From: OLB11 sp044234005
GTDB lineage: Bacteria; Bacteroidota; Bacteroidia; Chitinophagales; Chitinophagaceae
Reading direction: 5' to 3'
DNA length: 42,729 bases
Assembly (NCBI GenBank): GCA_044234005.1
Contig: JBIIJE010000012.1
Location: 1-42,729, forward strand
A program made the position numbers and the translations under genes. Numbering within the stretch: the stretch's first letter is position 1; each line of letters opens with the position of its first letter. Below are positions 8,003 through 18,100 of the stretch, piece by piece. Under the pieces are notes generated by a model. That model made no database searches. It saw nothing but the letters and a program-made list of their open reading frames with translations, and had not been told where the DNA came from.

Positions 8003-10798
8003 ATGTCTCTTATGTTTGAAGTTTCACGACCTATGAAGGAAATTAATGCGCAAACAACAATTAAAGTCAATACGGCCTACATTAATGATGTACCATTTGA
8101 GTTTATTCCAGGCGAAAGCATTTTAAGTTTAATTAAAAGAACATTAGGTGAAAATTTAGTTCCTACTTTGTGTGATGCTCCTAATCTTGATCCTTTTGGT
8201 AGCTGTCGAATTTGTAGTGTGGATGTGGCTTTAGTTCAAAACGGAAATTCAAAAGCAATGGCTTCGTGCCATACACCCGTAACTGCTGGAACTTATATTT
8301 ATCCAACAAGTAAAAGAATTCAGAAGTTGAGGAAGAATATTATTGAATTAGTTCTTACAGATCATCCTCTAGATTGTCTTACGTGTGAGGTAAATAATAA
8401 TTGTGAGTTACAAACTGTTGCGGCACAGGTGGGTGTAAGAGATGTTCGATATCCTGAAGGTAAGAATCATTTAGATAGAAAAAAAGATTTGAGTCATCCT
8501 TATATGACCTCAGACATGAGTAAGTGTATAAATTGCTTTCGTTGTGTTCGAGCTTGTGATGAAGTGCAAGGACAGTTTGTATTAAGTATGGCAGGACGAG
8601 GTTTTGATTCGCACATAATAAAAGGATCAAACCAAACTTTTTTTGAAAGCGATTGTGTGAGTTGTGGTGCCTGCGCGCAGGCATGTCCAACAAGTGCTAT
8701 CAGTGATGTGTTTGAAAGTAAAAGTATCGTAGCAAAAGAGAAAACAAGAACAGTATGCACGTATTGCGGCGTTGGTTGCAACCTAGAAGTGTCAACAGTG
8801 AATGGAGAAATTAAAAGCATACAAGCACCTTATGATGCAGAAGTAAATGCAGGTCATACATGTTTGAAAGGAAGGTTTGCGTTTAAATTTTACAATCATG
8901 AAGATAGACTACGTGCGCCACTCATAAAAAGAAACGGCAAATTTGAAACTACTACTTGGGATGAAGCGTATGATTTTATTGCAAGTGAGTTGATAAGTAT
9001 AAAAAGTAAGTATGGTGCAGATGCAATAGGTGGTATTTCATCAGCGCGCTGCACAAATGAAGAGAACTATTTAATGCAGAAATTTATTCGTACAACGATT
9101 GGTACAAATAACATTGATAGTTGTGCTCGAGTATGTCATTCGCCAACTGCCTTAGGCATGCAACGTACTTTCGGCACGGGTGCAGCCACTAATTCTATTG
9201 AAGATCTGAAGTTTACAGATGCGATTATGGTGATTGGCGCTAACCCCACTGATGGACATCCCGTAACAGGTGCAAAAATGAAACAGTTTGCCATGAAAGG
9301 CAAAACAACAATTGTAATCGACCCACGAAGAACTGAATTGGCTAATTATGCAACTTACCATTTACAACTGAAACCGGGTACCAACGTTGCCTTACTGAAT
9401 ATGATGTTGTACTTCATTATACAAGAGAAACTTGAAGACTACGATTTTATAGAAAGGCGAACAGACGGATATGAAGACTTTAAAAATCATGTAATGTCTA
9501 TGGACATGAATGAAATGGAGAAAATTACTGGCGTTGATAAAAAATTAGTTCGTGATGCAGCAATGGCTTATGCGAATGCCAAGAATGCGATGAGTTTTCA
9601 CGGCTTAGGTGTTACTGAACATATGCAAGGCACTTATACGGTGATGTTAATTGCTGATTTAGCCATGATAACTGGAAATATTGGAAGAAGAGGTGTTGGT
9701 GTGAATCCATTGCGTGGACAAAACAATGTGCAAGGCGCGGCAGATATGGGATGCCAACCACATCAAGGAGCTGGATATTACGACGTAACAAATCCGGAGT
9801 ACCATCAATTATATGAACAATTTTATGGTGCAAAGCTGCCTAATTATATAGGATTGAAAATTCCGCAAATGTATGATGCAGCCTTAGCAGGAAATTTTAA
9901 AGCCTTATGGCTCATGGGTGAAGATAATGTGCAAACAGATCCTAATACCAATCATGTAAAAGCAGCTTTAGAACAACTTGATTTATTAGTTGTGCAAGAA
10001 TTGTTTATGACGGAAACCGCTAAAATGGCCCATGTGGTTTTGCCAGCTGCATCATTTTTAGAAAAGAGTGGCACATTTACCAACGGTGAAAGACGTATAC
10101 AACGAGTGAATAAAGTAGTAGAACCAATTGCTGGCACAAAGCAAGATGGTCAAATTATAGTTGACATCATGAATAAAATGGGAGCGAATGAACCCGATTA
10201 TAATCCTAAATATTTATTAGAAGAAATTTCTCAAATTGTTCCTTTTTTCGCAGGAGTAAAATGGGATGAACTAGGAGACAACGGCAAGCAGTGGCCTGTT
10301 ATGAAAGATGGCAGCGATACAGAAATATTGCATACTGAATCGTTTAAAATCGGGAAAGGGCAATTTAAAAAAGCAACATGGGTTGAGTCATCGGAATTAC
10401 AAGATAATAAAAAAGATTTTCCTTTAATACTCACTACGAATCGCGAATTGGAACATTACAATTGCGGTGCACAAACTAGACGTACTGGTAATGCTGAAAT
10501 ATTGTTGACCGACACGCTTATGATGAATCCGGAAGATGCAACAAAATATTTAATTGCAGATGGCGATATGGTTTGCGTGGAAAGTGCAAGAGGGAAAATT
10601 GATGTGAAAGCAAGAATTACAACAGAGGTCAAACCCGGCATTTTATCTTCAACTTTTCATTATCCTGAAGTGAGTATGAATGTTTTGACAAGTTCTGTAT
10701 CAGATACCGATGCGTTGTGTCCTGAGTATAAAGTTTGTGCAGTAAGAATTCGAAAGAGTAAAGGGAAATATAAATTGTTGCAAGAGAATCATGCATAA
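8003..10798 (+). CDS. fdhF: Formate dehydrogenase catalytic (alpha) subunit, cysteine type
   Basis: A molybdopterin (Mo/W-bis-MGD) oxidoreductase that oxidises formate to CO2, about 931 residues. Order of parts: a NuoG-like [2Fe-2S] domain (PFGSCRICSVDV, later ASCHTPV); a His-Cys cluster segment HPLDCLTCEVNNNCELQ; two [4Fe-4S] ferredoxin motifs, CINCFRCVRAC and CVSCGACAQACP; a further [4Fe-4S] site CTYCGVGC...CLKGRF at the start of the catalytic domain; then SCARVCHSPT. There C378 (numbered from this start) replaces the selenocysteine of E. coli FdhF as Mo ligand, as in NAD-linked FdsA-type enzymes. The C-terminal dinucleotide-binding domain is complete. I chose ATG 8003 for its A-rich upstream context; 7979, 8012 and 8033 are in-frame alternatives. 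No flavin/NAD subunit, fdhD or cofactor gene is nearby. The stop overlaps the next gene by 8 bases. Confidence 0.92.
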   Translation: MSLMFEVSRPMKEINAQTTIKVNTAYINDVPFEFIPGESILSLIKRTLGENLVPTLCDAPNLDPFGSCRICSVDVALVQNGNSKAMASCHTPVTAGTYIYPTSKRIQKLRKNIIELVLTDHPLDCLTCEVNNNCELQTVAAQVGVRDVRYPEGKNHLDRKKDLSHPYMTSDMSKCINCFRCVRACDEVQGQFVLSMAGRGFDSHIIKGSNQTFFESDCVSCGACAQACPTSAISDVFESKSIVAKEKTRTVCTYCGVGCNLEVSTVNGEIKSIQAPYDAEVNAGHTCLKGRFAFKFYNHEDRLRAPLIKRNGKFETTTWDEAYDFIASELISIKSKYGADAIGGISSARCTNEENYLMQKFIRTTIGTNNIDSCARVCHSPTALGMQRTFGTGAATNSIEDLKFTDAIMVIGANPTDGHPVTGAKMKQFAMKGKTTIVIDPRRTELANYATYHLQLKPGTNVALLNMMLYFIIQEKLEDYDFIERRTDGYEDFKNHVMSMDMNEMEKITGVDKKLVRDAAMAYANAKNAMSFHGLGVTEHMQGTYTVMLIADLAMITGNIGRRGVGVNPLRGQNNVQGAADMGCQPHQGAGYYDVTNPEYHQLYEQFYGAKLPNYIGLKIPQMYDAALAGNFKALWLMGEDNVQTDPNTNHVKAALEQLDLLVVQELFMTETAKMAHVVLPAASFLEKSGTFTNGERRIQRVNKVVEPIAGTKQDGQIIVDIMNKMGANEPDYNPKYLLEEISQIVPFFAGVKWDELGDNGKQWPVMKDGSDTEILHTESFKIGKGQFKKATWVESSELQDNKKDFPLILTTNRELEHYNCGAQTRRTGNAEILLTDTLMMNPEDATKYLIADGDMVCVESARGKIDVKARITTEVKPGILSSTFHYPEVSMNVLTSSVSDTDALCPEYKVCAVRIRKSKGKYKLLQENHA

Positions 10799-11468
10799 AT
10801 ATTATTTCAGAACACTAGGAGTTTGCATACTATTTCATCTTTTTGTAATTCAGGTGAGCGCACAAAAGGTACTTGAAAATTGGCAGCACGAAATTAGTTT
10901 AGGTACTGCTATTACATTTTACAATAAGAATATTCCTTTTAATACAATTGAACTTAAGCCTGGGAATGATTTAATATACAGGCCAGCCAAAGGATATCAA
11001 GTGCCAGCCTTACGACTTAGATATATTGTACAAAAACCTATTTATAAAAATACAACTGTAGGATTGGAAGCAGGTTCGATTTTTCGCTACCAAGAAAAAG
11101 TAACATCAGAAAGTTATTATACTTTTTATTCATTTCCATTGTGCATGAATGCGACGCAAGTTATTTACAATGAAAATAAATTTTCTGTACAAACTAAATT
11201 ACATGGGGGATACAATTTTAAACATCCGAAGCATAAATTATTAGATGGTTTAGGAGGCATGACAGGCGGTGCTTCTTTAGTTTTTTTTCATAAAAAGAAG
11301 AAGGTCAAATATGAACTTGGATATGAAGTACAACAGGATAAACTATTTTATAATATAAATGTTGCTATCAATTCAAATCAGCCGCCAGAAATTGTTTCAG
11401 GTGATTTCAAAGTTTTAGTGCAACAAATATTTATGGCGGTATCTTTTCCATTAAATAAGGTAAAATAG
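10791..11468 (+). CDS. Exported, barrel-like protein of unknown function
   Basis: 225 residues with a clear signal peptide (LGVCILFHLFVIQVSAQ, cleavage after VSA). The mature part has alternating-residue beta-strand character and aromatic girdles (FRYQEKVTSESYYTFYSFPL; KVKYELGYEVQQDKLFYNIN), and it ends in a strand, IFMAVSFPLNK. This suggests a small outer-membrane beta-barrel. I recognise no family. The ATG at 10791 lies 8 bases inside the end of the formate dehydrogenase gene, so its translation is probably coupled to that gene. Whether that reflects a shared task is unknown: a cytoplasmic iron-sulfur enzyme and an exported protein are odd partners. The stop (TAG) is followed by a short palindrome, TACGAATTCGTA, at 11472-11483. 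Confidence 0.72.
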   Translation: MHKYYFRTLGVCILFHLFVIQVSAQKVLENWQHEISLGTAITFYNKNIPFNTIELKPGNDLIYRPAKGYQVPALRLRYIVQKPIYKNTTVGLEAGSIFRYQEKVTSESYYTFYSFPLCMNATQVIYNENKFSVQTKLHGGYNFKHPKHKLLDGLGGMTGGASLVFFHKKKKVKYELGYEVQQDKLFYNINVAINSNQPPEIVSGDFKVLVQQIFMAVSFPLNKVK

Positions 11469-11521
11469 GTTTACGAATTCGTAGATTAGATTGTCATTAT
11501 TACAAAAAGTCCATAATTGTT

Positions 11522-13579
11522 TTACTGTTTCAAAAACTTATTCGTCAACAACTGATTATTGGAATAGGCTTTTAAAATATAAATGCCATTTGAAAGATTG
11601 TCGACTTTTAAACTAAAATATTTGTTTGGCTTTATGCTTTCAACATAATATTGTTTCCCTGTGATATCTACTATGCATACTTTATCTATCAAAATAGTTG
11701 AATGAATTTGAATTGCTTCGGTAGTTGGATTCGGCGATACCTTCAACGACAAAATTTCTTTTTCATGTATGCCAGATGGTTCAACAGCAATCAAAGTATC
11801 GCAATTTCCTCCCAAATTGGCGTCTATCCATAATATGCGTTGCTTAATGGTTGATTTTAAAGTATCAATTTCAATAGCAAGTGTTGTAGGATAAGCAGTT
11901 AACTCAGGCGTTCCCGTTCCTGTATTCAAAGTTTGCCAAGCATTAAAATGCCGAACTTGCGCTTGCTGCAAATAAGCAGCTTGTTGATCTATGTAAGAAT
12001 TGATGGTATCAAAATGCAAACTATGCTGACGATGATATTCCCAACGGCAGCGACTTACATTTTCAAAAATAGTGTCCTTCATCATAATATCCCACCAAGG
12101 CAAAAACAAGACATCGCCATCACAAGGGTTAACTTTATAATACCATCCGCTATAATCAGTCGGAGTCCATGGCATTCGTTTTAATGCCCAGTCAAAATCC
12201 CAGATTGGGCCTGCATGTAAGTTCTTATCCACACTATCTCTATCCTTCCAGAAGTACATACTTTTCTTGTAGCCATCACCATTCCATGCCATTTCGTTTG
12301 CAAGCATATAATCTGCAAAACTATTTAAATGAATTTTTGCTTTATAACCCAATAAACTATCATTAGGATTTGTACCGTAAAGTCTATTCTCTATATCATC
12401 AAAAAAATTCTTGATGTAGTTTCCTTGCTGCGGCACAATGTTTTGAACTTTAGGATAAATATAGTTGAAATCATAAAAACGAGTGGGGCAGCTAAGGGGC
12501 GAATAATTACTACCCCAGCCATTTTCAAAATAGTCATGTGAAATAATGTAACCGCCAGTTAATTGATCCCCTGTTGTATCAGACGGTTGCAATTTAGAAA
12601 TACTTATTCTATCATCATCACGTTTTATTTTTTCCATTAATAAATAAACACCCATGTATTCATTGTCAACAATCACTTCACAGTATCTACTTCTTGTGGC
12701 ATAATGCCCCATCTCATCCCAAATATGATACATCAGTTTATTTCTTACAAACGACCTGTCATTGTAGGTTGCTTGCAATATCCAATCACTTTCCGCAGGC
12801 ATGCCTAGTAAACTTATACTTGTATCAATATTGGTTGTGTTGCCATAGAGTTCCACGCTATATGGTTTTTGTGGTAAACTAGCAGAAAAGCTGCCTCTAA
12901 TTCTCACCCCAATATTGCCACTATATACATTGCCGATGTCAGCTATGTTATTCAAATTGCCAATTCCATTATCGATTATCTTCATATTCGCAAGGACTTT
13001 TGGACCTTGTGAAATGTTATTTCCATTCGATTGGATTACAACTAAAGGAATATTAGTATTTACTATGGTTGGCGTTGGTGCATTGGCCGCAAAGGTTAAT
13101 GACCAATTCACTAATTTCCCTGTATCCGCTGAAGCCACATCAGCCAATTCAATCTTCCAAATACCATTTCCATTTTGATTATTATTTACATGTCCTATAT
13201 TTCCAATAGGCTTAAATGTGGCAGCAAATGGGGCAGAGCCAGCTGCTATAGAGGTTGTTGCAGAAGAATCAAAACAAGTACCGATAAAATCTTGTCCACC
13301 ACCACCCACTTGTGAGAATAACGAAAAACTACTGCCATCTGGTGAAATGATTTTGGCTTTCAAGTCACCTACATAAGGATGAGTAATATTCAAGCAAACC
13401 GTTTTTAAACCATGTATGCCATTCAAATTACTTTGTACTAAACCACTTACATTGATGCTAAATTGAATGGGTATTCCTGTATCAGGAACTGTATCGCCCA
13501 ATCCGCTATAAGTTTGAGCCTTTATGCCTAACGAGAATAATATTGCAAAAATAGCGAGGACTGCTCTTTTTAAATTCAT
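11522..13579 (-). CDS. T9SS-exported CotH-family protein with N-terminal P domain
   Basis: 685 residues. A signal peptide (MNLKRAVLAIFAILFSLGIKAQ) is followed by a proprotein-convertase P domain (about 25-170), visible as TVCLNITHPYVGDLKAKIIS, SPDGSSFSLFSQ and NGIWKIELADVASADTGKL. Next comes a CotH-like region (about 200-560) with VRIRGSFSASLPQKPYSVEL, DWILQATYNDRSFVRNKL, YMGVYLLMEKIKRDDDRI and HAGPIWDFDWAL. The C-terminal 75-80 residues are a type A T9SS sorting domain (VSPNPTTEAIQIHS ... LSNGIYILKAYSNN ... NKFLKQ). CotH proteins are atypical protein-kinase-fold enzymes. P domains usually accompany secreted proteases, so here the domain probably aids folding or adhesion. Predicted to be exported across the outer membrane and anchored or released. 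It starts just upstream of the cyclophilin-FKBP terminator and so is probably its own transcription unit. Confidence 0.88.
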   Translation of the reverse strand: MNLKRAVLAIFAILFSLGIKAQTYSGLGDTVPDTGIPIQFSINVSGLVQSNLNGIHGLKTVCLNITHPYVGDLKAKIISPDGSSFSLFSQVGGGGQDFIGTCFDSSATTSIAAGSAPFAATFKPIGNIGHVNNNQNGNGIWKIELADVASADTGKLVNWSLTFAANAPTPTIVNTNIPLVVIQSNGNNISQGPKVLANMKIIDNGIGNLNNIADIGNVYSGNIGVRIRGSFSASLPQKPYSVELYGNTTNIDTSISLLGMPAESDWILQATYNDRSFVRNKLMYHIWDEMGHYATRSRYCEVIVDNEYMGVYLLMEKIKRDDDRISISKLQPSDTTGDQLTGGYIISHDYFENGWGSNYSPLSCPTRFYDFNYIYPKVQNIVPQQGNYIKNFFDDIENRLYGTNPNDSLLGYKAKIHLNSFADYMLANEMAWNGDGYKKSMYFWKDRDSVDKNLHAGPIWDFDWALKRMPWTPTDYSGWYYKVNPCDGDVLFLPWWDIMMKDTIFENVSRCRWEYHRQHSLHFDTINSYIDQQAAYLQQAQVRHFNAWQTLNTGTGTPELTAYPTTLAIEIDTLKSTIKQRILWIDANLGGNCDTLIAVEPSGIHEKEILSLKVSPNPTTEAIQIHSTILIDKVCIVDITGKQYYVESIKPNKYFSLKVDNLSNGIYILKAYSNNQLLTNKFLKQ

Positions 13580-13635
13580 ACAAAAAAATATAGTGTTTCT
13601 TTTAGGTATAAATGTAAGTTTACTTTTTCTGTATC

Positions 13636-13666
13636 AAAAAAAAATCGTTACCGAAGCAACGATTTT
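13636..13666 (-). terminator. Rho-independent terminator of the cyclophilin-FKBP gene
   Basis: Read on the minus strand: AATCGTTGC, then a TTCG tetraloop, then GTAACGATT, followed by a run of T. That is a 9-bp stem with one G-T pair, closed by a C(TTCG)G loop. It begins about 22 bases after the stop codon of the prolyl isomerase gene and separates it from the CotH gene on the same strand. Confidence 0.88.
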
Positions 13667-13687
13667 CTTTAATGAATTTATTCAATC

Positions 13688-14731
13688 CTAGTTATTTATC
13701 TTAATCAATTCAACCTCAAATATCAAATCGCTTTTTGGCGGAATAGCACCCGGATAGCCAGCTTCGCCATATGCCAGTTGGTATGGAATGTAAAATTTTG
13801 CTTTGCCTCCTTCTTTCATTAATTGCAAACCTTCTGTCCATCCTTTAATTACTTGATTCAAACCAAAATCAATTGGCTGACCACGTTGCACACTACTGTC
13901 AAAAACTTTTCCGTCTAAAAATTTACCTGTGTAATGCACTTTAACATTACTTGTAGCAGCAGGTGTTGCACCTGTTCCTTCTTGAAGGGTGATAAATTTC
14001 AGACCGCTTGGCGTTGTATTGGTAAACTCTTTTATAGCCTTCTCAGCGGCTATTTTTTGAGCTGCTTCCGCTTCAATTGCTTTTTGAGCTGCTATTTTCT
14101 TTGCATCTTCAAAAGTTTTCGCCGCATCAAATTTTTCAGCTGCTGCGCCTTTTCGTAAAATGCTTAGTTTTTTAAGGGTATCATTTTGTGCGATTGCATT
14201 AACAATATCTTGTCCTTCTACTACATGTCCAAAAATAGTATGCTTACCATCTAGCCAAGGGGTAGCAACATGAGTGATAAAAAATTGAGACCCATTCGTA
14301 GCAGGACCAGAATTGGCCATACTTAAAATGCCGGGGCCTATATGTTTCAAGCTTTCATCAATTTCATCCGCAAATTTGTAACCTGGGTCGCCTGTGCCAT
14401 TGCCTTTAGGGCAACCACCTTGTATCATAAAGTTTGGAATCACTCGGTGAAAAATAAGCCCATCGTAAAAAGGTGTACCTGCAGCTTTCACATTGTTGGG
14501 CATAGTTCCTTCTGTTAAGGCCACAAAATTTGCTACCGTCAATGGTGTTTTCACAAATTCTAAAGTGGTGATAATCGTTCCTTTATTCGTTTCAAATTTT
14601 GCATACATGCCATCAGCCTGTTTGCTTAAAAATGCTTGATCCATAGGAGAAAGTTTTTGTTTTTTATTTTGAGCCTGCAAAGCAACAACAAAGCTGAGCA
14701 TACACAAACAAATTAGTTTAATTTTTTTCAT
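13688..14731 (-). CDS. Exported dual prolyl isomerase: cyclophilin fused to FKBP
   Basis: 347 residues with a signal peptide (MKKIKLICLCMLSFVVALQA). Residues about 40-195 are a cyclophilin domain: YAKFETNKGTI, FHRVIPNFMIQGG, GSQFFITHVATPWLDGKHT and IFGHVVEG. An Ala/Lys/Glu-rich helical linker (about 205-245, IAAQKAIEAEAAQKIAAEKA) joins it to an FKBP domain (about 248-346): VKVHYTGKFLDGKVFDSS, GWTEGLQLMKEGGKAKFYIP, YQLAYGEAG and IPPKSDLIFEVELI. Both domains keep their core motifs, so both are probably active. Cyclophilin-FKBP fusions have been described in Flavobacterium. Likely role: folding of periplasmic and outer-membrane proteins. It has its own strong terminator and 376 bases upstream without a gene. 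Confidence 0.94.
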   Translation of the reverse strand: MKKIKLICLCMLSFVVALQAQNKKQKLSPMDQAFLSKQADGMYAKFETNKGTIITTLEFVKTPLTVANFVALTEGTMPNNVKAAGTPFYDGLIFHRVIPNFMIQGGCPKGNGTGDPGYKFADEIDESLKHIGPGILSMANSGPATNGSQFFITHVATPWLDGKHTIFGHVVEGQDIVNAIAQNDTLKKLSILRKGAAAEKFDAAKTFEDAKKIAAQKAIEAEAAQKIAAEKAIKEFTNTTPSGLKFITLQEGTGATPAATSNVKVHYTGKFLDGKVFDSSVQRGQPIDFGLNQVIKGWTEGLQLMKEGGKAKFYIPYQLAYGEAGYPGAIPPKSDLIFEVELIKINN

Positions 14732-15107
14732 GATTTACCATTTAATTGATAGCCGCAAATATATTCATTTTGGGCAATCAAATAGAGTATACAATATAGG
14801 CAATTAGGCTTTAACAAAAATTTGCATATTCCTAAAATGATTTTTTATTAAGGGCGGAAAACAAGCTTTTCGGAATGTGTAAGGCGCACACCTTACGTTT
14901 CAATCCTTTTGTGTTTGGCACAAAAGCTCAACGCAAAAAGGATTTCCACTGTAATCGTTGCCGCAAATTTCATTAACAATCTATAGCAATTTTCTAGTAC
15001 AAAATTCAAATCTAAATTGAACCTATCATTACAGAATAACTAATTTGTGTATCAAATTCATACTTATGGAAATTCATGCATCTTTGTATCTCAATTAGTG
15101 TAAAACC
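14732..15107. other. Divergent intergenic region with structured, repeat-like core
   Basis: A 376-base spacer between the divergent prolyl isomerase and alpha-2-macroglobulin genes. No coding remnant was recognised. The core (about 14872-14945) is more GC-rich and contains a hairpin, GTAAGG (14879-14884) with CCTTAC (14891-14896). It also has a nested structure: an outer stem AATCCTTTT (14902-14910) with AAAAGGATT (14936-14944), or an inner stem TTTTGTG (14907-14913) with CACAAAA (14919-14925). A CATCTTTG at 15079-15086, 22 bases before the alpha-2-macroglobulin ATG, differs by one base from the Bacteroidota -7 box TAnnTTTG. Confidence 0.5.
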
Positions 15108-18100
15108 ATGCATATGCGAATCATCATTCTTTCAATTTTCTTAATATCAACCTTTCACGCATCTATGGCACAAAAAAATAAGAGTAATCAATATGAATCA
15201 AGGTGGAAATTAGTAGAACAAGCATTTTCCAAAGGATTAAATGAAACCGCCGAAAAGGAAGTTACACAAATATTAAAAATAGCAAAAGCCGATAAAAATT
15301 TAGAGCAAACCATTAAAGCACTTTGTAATTATCGTGTGAGCTTGCGTGATAGAGATGAAAAAGCAAGATTGAATGACATCCTATATTTTGAAAGAGAATT
15401 AAAAGAATCATCTGCACCAACAACCCATATTATTCATTCAATATTAGGGAAATTATATTGGAGCTATTATCAAGAAAATAGATGGAAAGTTTTAGACAGA
15501 ACGAAAATCGTAAATGATGATACAAAGAAAAAGCAAGATAACCCCGATACGCAAGCCTCAGATATTGAAACCTGGTCAGCGGATGCGTTTTATGAGAAAG
15601 CCTCGTTCCATTTTCAAGCTTCTTTACTAGATGCCGAAAAGTTAAAAAACTATCCATCTCAGCAATTAACTTTAATATTAGAAGGCGAACGAAATACTTC
15701 TGCACTTCGTCCTACTTTATATGATATCTTGGTGAACGAGGCTATCGAATACTTTTCAAATGAAGAAAATGAAATTACAAAGCCTGATTATGCCTTTGAA
15801 ATTAACGACGAAAGCGTATTCGCAAATGCAAAAAAATTCAGCAAAGCAAATTTTATAACGCAGGATACATTCGCACAAAAATTTCAAGTTGTTAAATTGT
15901 ATCAAAATCTTTTGGAATTTCATGTAAGTGATGTGAATCCGGATGCATTGATTGACGCGGATATTGCGCGCTTGAAGTATATGTTCAGCCATTCTATTTC
16001 TATAAATAAAAATGATTTGTACTTTAAGGCTTTAGAAAATATCGCGAACCAATATCCTGCCAATAAACAAGCGCATATGGCGAGTGTATTATTAGCCGAA
16101 TCCTACATGCAAGGCATTCAAGTGAGAGGTAATGGAAGAAAAGCTACTTTCAAACAAGATGATAAAAACGATTATGTAGGCTCGAAAAGAATACTATATG
16201 AAGTTATAGCCAAGTATCCTAATGTCGAAGAAACGACAGCCCCGTCAGAAGCATTTGAAAGAGCCAGCGCCTTGATGCAGCAAATCGACATGAAGAGTTT
16301 AAAACTTCAAATAGAAAAAGTGGTTTTGCCAAATCAAGCAAGTTTGGCAAGAATTGATTATAAGAATATTACAACACTCTATTTTAAAATAGTAAAAACT
16401 ACAAATAAAATAATATTAGATAAAGTGAATGACTATAATTACGATTATGCTGACATATTAAATCTAGAAGGAGTTAAAAATTGGTCGCTTGACTTAATCG
16501 ATTTTCAAGATTTTAAAGAGCACAGCACTGAAATAAAAATTGATGCGCTGCCAATCGGAACATACTTTTTAATTGCTTCGGAATCGCAAACATTTGACAA
16601 GGTCAAACACAATCATGTAAATGTATTAAGGGTTTCAAATTTAGCATATATAGAAACTGTAAATCCTAAAAAGAATGGCACAGATGTTTATATAGTTCAT
16701 CGAGAAAGTGGTAAGCCTCTCTCTAATGTGAAAATACGAACCTATAGAAATGCTTATGATTATGAGACCAGGAAGAATAAAATTAAAGAAGATGCAAATT
16801 ATGTAAGTGATAAAAATGGAAAAGCTAAAATAACATTAAAGAATCCAAATGAAAATGGATTTGGTATTGAATTAAGCCAAGGCGATGATCAATTGATGCT
16901 GCACGATTATTTATACATTCATCAAACTCAAACCTATTATCAAGATTATACACGTACATTTTTATTTACGGATCGAAGTATTTATAGACCTGGACAAACT
17001 ATTTATTTTAAAGGAATTGTGGTGAAAAGTAAAGGCACAACCGATGTTAATCACGAGCTACTCATAAATTTTAAAACAGCCATCACTTTAAAAGACGCTA
17101 ATTACCAAGATGTAGAAACGATTTCAATTACAACAAATGAATTCGGATCTTATAGTGGAAGTTTTAAAGCACCTGAAGGTTTATTGAATGGACAGTTTCA
17201 ATTAGTCGCTGAAGGTTCACAAGCATTTATAAGTGTTGAAGAATATAAGCGTCCAAAATTTGAAGTGACATTTGATACCCTCCAAAAAACTTATCAACTT
17301 CAAGATGAAATTACCATGAAAGGTAAGGCAAAAGCATACGCGGGTAATAGCATTGATGGTGCTAAAGTTAAATATAGAGTAGTGAGAAACGCAAGATTTC
17401 CTTATTACTGGTGTTTCTATCGTTGGGGGCAACCTACAAGCCCAAGCATGGAAATAACTCATGGTGAAGCAATTACAAGTGTGGATGGGTTTTTTGAGGT
17501 AAAATTTAAAGCAGTACCTGATGAAAGTATCTCAAAAGAAACTAAGCCTGTTTTCGACTATACAATTTATGCAGATATAACTGACTTAAATGGCGAAACG
17601 CGCAGTGGGCAATCTAATGTCGCGGTTTCCTATCAAAGCTTACTAGTGAATATTGATATACCTTCTCAACTGGATGCGAATACGTTGAAACAATTAAAAA
17701 TTAGAACGACGAATCTGAATCAAGCATTTGTTGCATCGCCAGTTACTTTGAGTTTAAAACAATTAAAGAGCCCACTAAATACCTATCGTTCTCGCTTATG
17801 GTCCAAGGTAGATTCTATGCTTATCAAAGAAATGGATTTCAGAAAAGATTTCCCACTTGATGAATATCAGAATGAAAATGATTACCAAAATTGGAAAGCT
17901 GAGAAAACGATATGGTCGATGCAAATCACAAGCACTCAAGAAGGTATAGTCAACTTGCAACAATACGGAAAATTAAATGGTTGGTATGTAATTGAAGCAA
18001 TTAGCAAGGATAACAATGGAGAAGATGTTATAGATAAGAAATTTGTTCGTATAAGCGATTACAATTCGCCACAAGCTATTTCAAATGATCATTTATTGCT

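Noticed and set aside
11472..11483. Palindrome TACGAATTCGTA between two convergent genes
   Set aside because: It has no loop and no T-run, so it cannot be called a terminator; it could be chance.
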